Shown one piece after another: positions 6,712 through 13,613 of a stretch of 46,507 nucleotides of DNA. The notes beneath the pieces are model-generated. The model ran no database searches. It was not told the origin of the DNA and saw nothing but the letters and a program-made list of their open reading frames with translations. Position 1 is the stretch's first letter, and every line of letters starts with the position of its first letter. This DNA is from Streptomyces sp. A1277 (GTDB lineage Bacteria > Actinomycetota > Actinomycetes > Streptomycetales > Streptomycetaceae): assembly GCF_004795015.1 (NCBI RefSeq), contig NZ_SSBI01000060.1, positions 1 through 46,507 on the forward strand. The letters are read 5' to 3'. A program made the position numbers and the translations under genes.

Positions 6712-8882
6712 GAAGACGTCGCCCCTGTCGTGACATCGAGACCCACTTCACCGGTGCGCCGCAGCTTCTGCCAGCGCAACCGGCCCCCGGTCAGTGCGGT
6801 GATGGCGGACTGCAGCAGCACCATGTACATGAGCACCCGGTAGACCACCTGCTGGGCCGGCAGCGTGATCAGATGCCACGCCTTCTCCTTGTCCAGGTGG
6901 AAGGACCACCAGGCGCAGACGGCCTGCAGTGCCATCACCGCGAACCAGGCGGCCAGGGTCTTGTACGCGTCGACGAAGACCACGCCGTAGACCATGCCGA
7001 TGTCGATGGCGGGCGCGAGCAGGGGGGTGACCACCATGAACAGGGCGACAAACGGCAGACCCACCCGGCCGAAGTGGCCGGCCGCGCCGCGCTCCAGCAC
7101 CGCGTGCCGGTGCTTCCACATCGCCTGCATGGTGCCGTAGCTCCAGCGGTACCGCTGCGACCACAGCTGCTTCATGCTGTCGGGCGCCTCCGTCCAGGCA
7201 CGCGCGTTCTCGGCGTAGACGACCTTCCAGCCGGCCCGGTGCAGGGCCATGGTCACGTCGGTGTCCTCGGCGAGCGTGTCGTCGCTCATCCCGCCCGCCT
7301 GCTCCAACGCCGTACGCCGGAAGGCGCCCACGGCACCCGGGATGGTCGGCATGCAGTTGAGGACGTCGTACATCCGGCGGTCGAGATTGAAGCCCATCAC
7401 GTACTCGATGTGCTGCCAGGCGCCGATCAGCGTGTCGCGGTTGCCGACCTTGGCGTTGCCGGCCACCGCGCCGACGCGGGGGTTGCCGAAGGGCTGCACC
7501 AGCTCCCGGACGGTGGCGGGTTCGAAGACCGTGTCGCCGTCCATCATGACGATCAGGTCGTACGAGGCGGCGGCCACACCGGTGTTGAGGGCGGCCGGCT
7601 TGCCGCTGTTCGGCTGCCGGATCAGCCGGACCATCGGCAGGTCGAGCTCCTCGACGATGGCGGCCGTGTCGTCGGTGGACCCGTCATCGACCACGATCAC
7701 TTCGATGGGATGCTCGCTTCTGGCCAGTGAGAGCAGGGTGTTGGTGATGCACTCCTGCTCGTTGTACGCGGGTACGACCACGGTGACCGGTTCGGTGACC
7801 GGGTCACCCCAGGAGAAGCCCCGCCTGCGGACGCGCCGCACGTGGACGGCCGAGAGCACCAGCATCAGCACGAACCGCGCCATGACCAGCACGCCGACGA
7901 CCGCGAGCAGGCCGACCAGCCACGGCAGCAGCCCCACCGAGAACGTGGTGCACCACAGGAACGCCTTGCCGACCCACAGGTTGTAACTGGTGACCTTGGT
8001 GTTGGCGGAGCCGGTGCCGAGCGCCTCGCCGGTGGTCTTGAAGGTGTAACCCTGGGCCTTGAGCTTCTCGATGATGATCGGCAGCGCGGCCAGCGTCTGC
8101 GCCCGGTCGCCGCCCGCGTCGTGCAGCAGGATCATCTGGCCCTGGCCGGGGAGGTCGGGCATGGCGGCCTTGACGATGGAGTCCACGCCGGGGCGCTTCC
8201 AGTCGTCGGTGTCCTTGTCGATGAAGACGGTCAGGTACCCCTCGGACCCGGCCTGCTTGGTCACCGGCCACGACCAGTCGTCGAGCGCGTCCGCGGTGGA
8301 GGAGTAGGGCGGACGGAAAAGGCTGGAGTGGATGCCTGCGACACCGGCCAGGGCTAGCTGGGTCTCGCCCAGTTCCCAGGTGAGCCGGGTGCCGGAGTGC
8401 AGCGCGAGGTCAGGGTGGGTGAAGGTGTGCAGACCGATCTCGTGGCCGTCGGCCACGATCCGGCGGATCAGCGACGGGTTGCGCGTGACCATCGAGCCGG
8501 TGACGAAGAAGTCGGCGCGGACGTTCTCCTCCTTCAGCACCTTGAGGATCTTCGGCGTCCACTTTGCGGACGGCCCGTCGTCGAAGGAGAGGACGACGGT
8601 CTTGTCCGGGATCGTGTAGTTGACCGGTTTGCCGTTCTTGTCGCCGCGTGCGTCGACGACCGGGCCACCCTCCAGCACTCCGGTCGGGACGGTGCCCTTG
8701 TCCACCGAGACGGCTATGTGGTCGTCGTGGAATGCCTCGTTGTTCGCCATGCCCCGGAGCACCATCAGCGCGAGCAGGGTCGCCAGTACGGTCACCGGCA
8801 GGAAGAACCGCAGCGGAGGTGCGGCGAGCCGGCGCGGCCGTGCGATGGATTGCCGGGGGCGCTGATGGCGGGGACGGGACAT
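6708..8882 (-). CDS. matB: Bifunctional polysaccharide deacetylase / family 2 glycosyltransferase (MatB-like)
   Basis: A 724-residue membrane protein that fuses two activities. An N-terminal anchor (about 24-44) is followed by a NodB/CE4 domain with SFDDGPS (Asp101-Asp102), HTFTH (His152, His156) and RPPYSS near 190. Membrane segments near 305-345 lead to a processive GT2 domain with DDGST (399-403), DGD (448-450), ED (539-540) and QRYRW (576-580), then three or four C-terminal membrane helices. The layout combines PgaB-type deacetylase and PgaC-type synthase and matches Streptomyces MatB, which makes a poly-N-acetylglucosamine-like polymer involved in mycelial aggregation. It lies 25 bases after a small repeat-rich membrane protein and is coupled to the acyltransferase. 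The matB symbol rests on domain order and is not proven orthology. Confidence 0.85.
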   Translation of the reverse strand: MSRPRHQRPRQSIARPRRLAAPPLRFFLPVTVLATLLALMVLRGMANNEAFHDDHIAVSVDKGTVPTGVLEGGPVVDARGDKNGKPVNYTIPDKTVVLSFDDGPSAKWTPKILKVLKEENVRADFFVTGSMVTRNPSLIRRIVADGHEIGLHTFTHPDLALHSGTRLTWELGETQLALAGVAGIHSSLFRPPYSSTADALDDWSWPVTKQAGSEGYLTVFIDKDTDDWKRPGVDSIVKAAMPDLPGQGQMILLHDAGGDRAQTLAALPIIIEKLKAQGYTFKTTGEALGTGSANTKVTSYNLWVGKAFLWCTTFSVGLLPWLVGLLAVVGVLVMARFVLMLVLSAVHVRRVRRRGFSWGDPVTEPVTVVVPAYNEQECITNTLLSLARSEHPIEVIVVDDGSTDDTAAIVEELDLPMVRLIRQPNSGKPAALNTGVAAASYDLIVMMDGDTVFEPATVRELVQPFGNPRVGAVAGNAKVGNRDTLIGAWQHIEYVMGFNLDRRMYDVLNCMPTIPGAVGAFRRTALEQAGGMSDDTLAEDTDVTMALHRAGWKVVYAENARAWTEAPDSMKQLWSQRYRWSYGTMQAMWKHRHAVLERGAAGHFGRVGLPFVALFMVVTPLLAPAIDIGMVYGVVFVDAYKTLAAWFAVMALQAVCAWWSFHLDKEKAWHLITLPAQQVVYRVLMYMVLLQSAITALTGGRLRWQKLRRTGEVGLDVTTGATSS

Positions 8883-8907
8883 GGACTTCCTGATCGGTCG
8901 CGTCTGG

Positions 8908-9387
8908 CTACTGCGCGGTGGCCGACGCGGTGGCGTCGGAAGTGGTCACCGGGGCGGTGGCGTCGGATGTGGCCGCCGGGGCGGTGGCGTCGGATGTGGC
9001 CGCCGGGGCGATGGCGTCGGATGTGACCGCCGGGGCGATGGCGTCGGATGTGACCGCCGGGGCGATGGCGTCGGATGTGACCGCCGGGGCGGTGGCGTCG
9101 GATGTGACCGCCGGGGCGGTGGCGTCCTTCCCGGGCTTGGCGATGCCGGGAGCCGCGGGCAGCGGCGCGTTCAGGTACTGGTTGGGCGGCTTGGTGTCCG
9201 CGGTGCCGGGGACGGTGAGCGCGGGCGCCTGCGACTGGGTTCCGACCAGGCCGGAGACCATCGCCACCACGCACCCGGCGCAGAGGATGCCCACCAGCCA
9301 GCCGAAACCACGCATCCGGCGGCCACGCTGACCGGTCTGGTCCACGAAGACGGGAGCCGGCTCGACCGCCGTGGAGGTTCTGGTCAT
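8908..9387 (-). CDS. Small membrane protein with extracytoplasmic nonapeptide repeats (MatA position)
   Basis: A 159-residue protein: a short cytoplasmic N-terminus, one transmembrane helix (about residues 31-53, GFGWLVGILCAGCVVAMVSG), a Pro-rich linker, then seven copies of a 9-residue Thr/Ala/Pro/Ser/Asp unit (TAPAVTSDA and variants) to the C-terminus. The repeat is likely extracytoplasmic and unstructured, and its Ser/Thr richness makes glycosylation possible. The ATG at 9387 follows GAGG with a 6-base gap; the open frame extends only to a TTG further up. It is the first gene of the operon with the MatB-like enzyme and the acyltransferase, and so sits in the matA position. I see no enzymatic motif. 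A co-polymerase or scaffold role is inference. Confidence 0.7.
   Translation of the reverse strand: MTRTSTAVEPAPVFVDQTGQRGRRMRGFGWLVGILCAGCVVAMVSGLVGTQSQAPALTVPGTADTKPPNQYLNAPLPAAPGIAKPGKDATAPAVTSDATAPAVTSDAIAPAVTSDAIAPAVTSDAIAPAATSDATAPAATSDATAPVTTSDATASATAQ
8927..9127. repeat. 27-bp tandem repeat, seven full units plus a partial
   Basis: The units begin GCGGTGGCGTCGGA... at 8927, 8954, 8981, 9008, 9035, 9062 and 9089; a 12-base partial copy ends at 9127. They are 85-100 percent alike, with a GCGGTG/GCGATG alternation and GTGGCC/GTGACC alternation grouping neighbours. That pattern suggests expansion by slippage or unequal crossover. Each unit encodes one nonapeptide of the membrane protein on the minus strand, so copy-number change preserves the frame. 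Confidence 0.92.
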
Positions 9388-9606
9388 CGACAGCCTCGAG
9401 CTTCTTTCATCGTGGTGCAACTGCCAGCTCGGCGGCGCCGAAAGTGTTGAGTAGTGCAGAAAATGATCAATATGCGAGTAAGGGGAAATTATCCGACCCG
9501 TTCCCGATCACGCACGAACATTAGTATGGAGATTCGGTGAATGTCACGCGGGTCTCGTACAGTTCCGGCTACGTCACTTGAATCCCGCGCGAACGGACCT
9601 TCACGC
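9388..9606. promoter_or_regulatory. Divergent promoter region between the MatB-like operon and the GH26 gene
   Basis: A 219-base gap, noticeably richer in A/T than its surroundings around 9450-9540. TAGTAT at 9522-9527 is a possible -10 for the rightward gene, with GGAG at 9528-9531 shortly after. Initiation at 9541 is open, but codons 9541-9606 lack the third-position GC bias of the real gene. No convincing -35 or operator symmetry is seen. Confidence 0.35.
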
Positions 9607-10629
9607 ATGGCCCCTCCCCGCAGCCGCAGCCGCAGCCGCAGCCGCCTGATGGTCGCGGCGATCCTCATGGTCGCTGCCTCGCTCTTGGTGGATGCCTGCG
9701 GCGGCGCGGGAAGCGGGGGCGGCACCAAGGGGGGCACGCCCACGTCCCCGGCCGCGCACTACCAGGTATCGCCCCTGCTCAAGCCGTCCGGCCACGCGCT
9801 GGGCGTCGTCGATGCCAAGACGCCCTGGCAGTACGGCATCGTCGAGACCTTCACCGAAGAGGCCGGACGGGCCCCTGACATCCGCGAGTACTACAGCTCC
9901 TGGGGCGACGACTTCGACACGGAGGGCAACGCCTTCCTGTGGCAGCACGGCCAGCTGCCCATGATGGCGCTGGTGCCCACCGACGCCCCGCTCGCCGGCA
10001 TCGCCAAGGGCGAGGACGACGCCTACATCCGCAAGCTGGCGGACCAGATCGCCGCCTACGACGGCCCGTTGGCCCTCTCCTTCGCCGGCGAGATGAACGG
10101 CCCGTGGAACTCCTGGGGGCCCGAGCACACCAAGCCCGCCGACTTCGTCGCGTCCTGGAAGCACGTGCACGACGTCTTCTCCGCGCGAGGCGTCACCAAC
10201 GTGATCTGGGTGTGGACCCCGCATGTGGTCGACTCGGGCACGCCCGCCGAGCTGCGCCCCTACTACCCGGGCGACGACTACGTCGACTGGGTCGGTCTCA
10301 TCGGCTACTACGGGCCGATCGACGGCGCCGCCTTCTCCAGTCTGTTCTCCCCCACCCTGCACCGCATCGCGGACTTCTCCAGCAAGCCGGTGCTGATCGC
10401 GGAGACCGGGGTGGCGGAGAGCGACCAGAAGGAGGCGCACATCCGTGACCTGTTCCAGGGCGCCGCGAAAGCCGGCGTCATCGGGCTCGTCTGGTACGAC
10501 CAGCGCAAGGACTGGCCGGGCGGCAAGCAGCTGATGGACTGGCGTATCAGCACCTCGCGGGGCGCGCTGGCCGCGTTCCAGGTGGAGTCGGCCCGGAACA
10601 GCTTCGGTCATTCGTTCAAGAACGGCTGA
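9607..10629 (+). CDS. Secreted GH26-like glycoside hydrolase lipoprotein
   Basis: A 340-residue exported protein. An Arg/Ser-rich N-region, a hydrophobic core and VDAC at residues 28-31 suggest lipid attachment at Cys31, although Asp at -2 is unusual. The remainder is a (beta/alpha)8 glycosidase of the GH26 (beta-mannanase-like) clan: acid/base Glu162 in SFAGEMNGPW and nucleophile Glu266 in LIAETG, with WVWTPH and YYPGDDYVDWVG between. The start at 9607 is preferred over ATG 9541 because codons 9541-9606 lack GC3 bias and would give an atypical 35-residue leader. It is divergent from the MatB-like operon, so processing of the mycelial polymer is a plausible role. True mannanase activity is not assured, since many GH26-like proteins act on other glycans. 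Confidence 0.8.
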   Translation: MAPPRSRSRSRSRLMVAAILMVAASLLVDACGGAGSGGGTKGGTPTSPAAHYQVSPLLKPSGHALGVVDAKTPWQYGIVETFTEEAGRAPDIREYYSSWGDDFDTEGNAFLWQHGQLPMMALVPTDAPLAGIAKGEDDAYIRKLADQIAAYDGPLALSFAGEMNGPWNSWGPEHTKPADFVASWKHVHDVFSARGVTNVIWVWTPHVVDSGTPAELRPYYPGDDYVDWVGLIGYYGPIDGAAFSSLFSPTLHRIADFSSKPVLIAETGVAESDQKEAHIRDLFQGAAKAGVIGLVWYDQRKDWPGGKQLMDWRISTSRGALAAFQVESARNSFGHSFKNG

Positions 10630-10741
10630 CCCAGGGCGTGCAGGGCAAGGGGCGCGACTCAGCCCGTACGTAACGGTACAGATCAGGGCGCATTCACTGC
10701 GGTTGGCGCACGCGGATGCCCGACCAGGGGAGATCACGGAG

Positions 10742-12706
10742 ATGACGACGGAATCGTCGCCGGGCCAAGGGGCTCCGCAGGAGGAGGACGGCTGGGCCTT
10801 CCGGCCCCGCAGGACTCCTGCCGCCCCTCAGTCGTACGGAGACCAGCAGCCCTACGGAGACCAGCACCCCTACGGGGACCAGCACCCTTACAGGGACCAG
10901 CAGCCCTACGGAGACCAGCACCCTTACAGGGACCAGCAGCCCTACGGAGACCAGCACCCTTACAGGGACCAGCACCCTTACAGGGACCAGCAGCCCTACG
11001 GAGACCAGCACCCTTACAGGGACCAGCAGCCCTACGGAGACCAGCACCCTTACAGGGACCAGCAGCCGTATGGAGACCAGCACCCCTACGGGCAGCAGCA
11101 GCCGTACGGAGACCAGCAGCCGTACGGGCAGCAGCAGCGGCAGACGGAGCCGGCCGCGACGTGGGAGAGCCGGTCGCCGGCCCAGTCGTCCGACCAGCAG
11201 CCGGGCCAGTCGTACGGCGGGCCCTCCGGCACGCGGTGGGACACCACCGTCCCTCTGCGGTTCCCCAAGCCCTACGCCGGCGCCCACGAGTCCATCGACG
11301 AGCCGGGTCGCCGGACACCTCCGCACACCCGCCGCGGCGGCGAACCGGCGGATCAGGAGTCCGGATACCCGTCGGCGTCGACGAACCCGTCGGCTTCGGC
11401 CGCCGTCCGCGGCCGGGCGGCCCTCCGTTCCCCCGAGCCTGTCGCCGCGCAGCCGCAGTCCCCTGCGGGCGCGGGCGGCAAACGGGCCGGGAAGACCAGG
11501 TGGGTGGGAAGGGTGGTGCTCGCCCTCGCCGTTCTCGCCGCCGGAGGGACCGCCGCCGTCGTGCTCAAGCAGCAGGACGCCGCGGCCGTCGCCCCGGAGA
11601 AGCTGACGCAGGCGTGGCAGATACCGGCGCCCGCCGACGACGCACTGGTCGGCAGTTGGCTCACCGACAAGGTGCTCGTCCGGGCCAGCAGCCGAGGCGG
11701 CCTGCGGGCCTACGACCTCACCGACGGAAAGCAGGTGTGGAAAGCCGCGGGCGCCGGCACCGGCGCCAAGCGCGACACCGTCCCCTGCGCGATGTCGCCG
11801 ACGCTCAGCGCCGAGGGCATCGGCACCGTCGCCTTCGGAGAGGACGCCAGTACCTGCACCCGGCTGGCCGGTCTCGATGCGTCCACCGGCAAGATCCTCT
11901 GGTCCATGCCGCTGACCAGCGGCAAACACCCCACGGCGGTGACCGCCTCGACGTACGTGCAGGGCAACGTCGCCACCATCGTCAGCGAGAGCTTCCTCGG
12001 CGGTGTCGACGTCCGCACCGGAAGCCGCGTATGGGGCTACAAGGCTCGCGGACACTACTGCAACGCCTACGACTGGGGCGCCGACGGCGTCGTGCTGGTG
12101 GACGACTACTGCCTCGACCGGAAGACCCGGTTCACCCTCACCGCGTACGACGGCAGGACCGGGAAGGTGATCTGGCGGAAGTCCGAGAGCGCCCACTCGG
12201 ACGTGACGCACATCCTGTCCGGCAAACCACTGGTCGCCGCGGTCCACACGGCGCGCCAGGACGCCGTGCGGGTTCTCGGCACCACCGGGACCGGCCGCAA
12301 ACTGGCCGTCGGTGACGACGAGCTCATGCCCGGCAACGACACCGGCGCCGACCACTCCGCACGGCTCCACGGCAACGTCCTGGTCACCCCTGCCTTGGCC
12401 TCCGGCAGCCCGGTGATCGACGGCTACGACACCACCACCGGCGCCAAACTCTGGACCCTCCGCTCCGCCGCGCTCGCCGTCGCCGCCTCCGGCGCGGACG
12501 ACAAGGTGCACGCCGTCACCACGTCGGGCTCCCCGCGGCTCATCACTATCGACCCCCGCACCGGTCGCACCACCCCGGTCGCGGACCTGTCGGCGGGGAC
12601 CGGCAAATGGAACTTCACCTCCGGCACGGCGTACGTCACCCCGGACGGCGGCGTACTGGAACTCAACGCCCTCGGCTCGAACGGCGGCGTACGGCTCTAC
12701 CGGTAG
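10742..12706 (+). CDS. Membrane-anchored PQQ-type beta-propeller protein with repetitive N-terminus
   Basis: A 654-residue protein in three parts. Residues about 30-135 are a Tyr/Gln/Asp/His/Pro repeat made of six-residue units (YGDQQP, YRDQHP). A disordered Pro/Ser/Arg-rich stretch follows. One transmembrane helix lies near residues 255-278 (VVLALAVLAAGGTAAVV). The extracytoplasmic part has WD/PQQ-like blades, with repeated patterns such as GKQVWK, GKILWS, GKVIWR and GAKLWT. This topology is common in Streptomyces; no enzyme residues are seen, so a binding or scaffold role is likely. ATG 10742 is chosen for the AGGGGAG about 9 bases upstream. It converges on the chitosanase gene with 20 bases between. 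Confidence 0.82.
   Translation: MTTESSPGQGAPQEEDGWAFRPRRTPAAPQSYGDQQPYGDQHPYGDQHPYRDQQPYGDQHPYRDQQPYGDQHPYRDQHPYRDQQPYGDQHPYRDQQPYGDQHPYRDQQPYGDQHPYGQQQPYGDQQPYGQQQRQTEPAATWESRSPAQSSDQQPGQSYGGPSGTRWDTTVPLRFPKPYAGAHESIDEPGRRTPPHTRRGGEPADQESGYPSASTNPSASAAVRGRAALRSPEPVAAQPQSPAGAGGKRAGKTRWVGRVVLALAVLAAGGTAAVVLKQQDAAAVAPEKLTQAWQIPAPADDALVGSWLTDKVLVRASSRGGLRAYDLTDGKQVWKAAGAGTGAKRDTVPCAMSPTLSAEGIGTVAFGEDASTCTRLAGLDASTGKILWSMPLTSGKHPTAVTASTYVQGNVATIVSESFLGGVDVRTGSRVWGYKARGHYCNAYDWGADGVVLVDDYCLDRKTRFTLTAYDGRTGKVIWRKSESAHSDVTHILSGKPLVAAVHTARQDAVRVLGTTGTGRKLAVGDDELMPGNDTGADHSARLHGNVLVTPALASGSPVIDGYDTTTGAKLWTLRSAALAVAASGADDKVHAVTTSGSPRLITIDPRTGRTTPVADLSAGTGKWNFTSGTAYVTPDGGVLELNALGSNGGVRLYR
10834..11139. 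repeat. 18-bp tandem repeat, 17 units, inside the propeller gene
   Basis: Seventeen consecutive 18-base units encode six-residue blocks Y(G/R)DQ(Q/H)P, with GQQQ variants at the 3' end. A 36-base higher-order period is visible because YGDQHP and YRDQQP units alternate. Copy-number change would keep the reading frame. The encoded segment is predicted to be cytoplasmic, since it precedes the single membrane helix. Confidence 0.93.
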
Positions 12707-12726
12707 GGTCCCGCTGATCCCCCTGG

Positions 12727-13536
12727 CTAGTGCACGAACTCCTCGGCGAGGGCCTGTCCCGCGGCCACGGCGGCGTCGTGGTCCTCGATCGGTGACACCC
12801 GGGAGTCCTTGAACAGGATGTACGTGACCCCGGAGCCGGTGCCGCCGCTCCTCGGGTCCGGGTCGATGCCGAGCGACTTCGCGGTGGCGTACGAGGCTTC
12901 ACCGATGATCCGCTCCGGTCCCACGTCACCGACGACGGCGTACTCCACCTTGCCGCCGTGGATGACGGCGACGACCCCGCCGCCCTTGATCCCGGCCGCC
13001 TCGTAGTCCCAGACGCCGCTGCGGCCCGGCACGACGACGTACGGCAGTTTCGCCGCGTTCAGCGGCTTGTCGTCCGAGGTGTGGAACGCGGTGTCGCCGT
13101 GGAAGGACGGGTCGGTGCCCTTGTTGCAGGCGGCGGTCACCTGCCCGTCGCAGTCGATGTCCAGGTCCGCCTTCCAGAACACGGCACCGTGCACACCGCA
13201 GACCGGGACCGTCGCCGAAATCCCCTCGTCCATGCGGTACTTGCCGTGGGAGACCTGCGTACAGGCCGACACCTTGGCCAGCAGGTCGGCCGCGCCGACC
13301 GGGCCTCCCCGGCCGCGGGCCGGGGAGGGTGCGGAGCGGTGCGCCCTGGGAGGCGCCTGGTGGACCCGCGCGACCAGCGCGAGGCGTAGGGCCGACAGGG
13401 CGGGGCGCGGGGCGGGAGCGGCGAGGGCGGGGTCCGGGACCGCCCCCGCCACGGCAAAGGTGGCGGGGGCGGGTGTGCCGGCCGTGAGGAGGGCGGCACC
13501 GGAGGCCGTGACGAGGGCAAGCGTTCGCATACGCAC
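12727..13536 (-). CDS. Secreted GH75 chitosanase
   Basis: A 269-residue protein with an N-terminal export signal (MRTLALVTASGAALLTAGTPA) and a Pro/Ala-rich linker to about residue 90. A fungal-type (GH75) chitosanase domain follows. Diagnostic stretches are FWKADLDIDCDGQVTAACN, KPLNAAKLPYVVVP and VGDVGPERIIGEAS, which carry the expected catalytic Asp and Glu. It endo-hydrolyses beta-1,4-glucosamine polymers outside the cell. GTG 13536 is chosen because AGAAGGG lies 10 bases upstream; ATG 13530, two codons in, is the alternative. It lies between the propeller gene (convergent) and the gamma-glutamyltranspeptidase gene upstream on the same strand, 77 bases away. Confidence 0.87.
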   Translation of the reverse strand: MRMRTLALVTASGAALLTAGTPAPATFAVAGAVPDPALAAPAPRPALSALRLALVARVHQAPPRAHRSAPSPARGRGGPVGAADLLAKVSACTQVSHGKYRMDEGISATVPVCGVHGAVFWKADLDIDCDGQVTAACNKGTDPSFHGDTAFHTSDDKPLNAAKLPYVVVPGRSGVWDYEAAGIKGGGVVAVIHGGKVEYAVVGDVGPERIIGEASYATAKSLGIDPDPRSGGTGSGVTYILFKDSRVSPIEDHDAAVAAGQALAEEFVH

Positions 13537-13613
13537 TGTGGGGGCGCCCTTCTGGCGAGGAGATGTTCCTTGCGGCCTGAGCCGCCGTGCGCCCCCCTGT
13601 GAGGTTCGGGTGG

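Noticed and set aside
8927..9127. CRISPR array
   Set aside because: The units are directly adjacent without spacers and lie in frame within a coding sequence; these are protein-coding tandem repeats. The same applies to 10834-11139.
10694..12511. 605-codon minus-strand frame opposite the propeller gene
   Set aside because: The repeat region produces a long antisense frame (LVSVGLLVPVRV repeats) only because the 18-bp unit is stop-free in that frame. The sense frame has the membrane helix and propeller blades.
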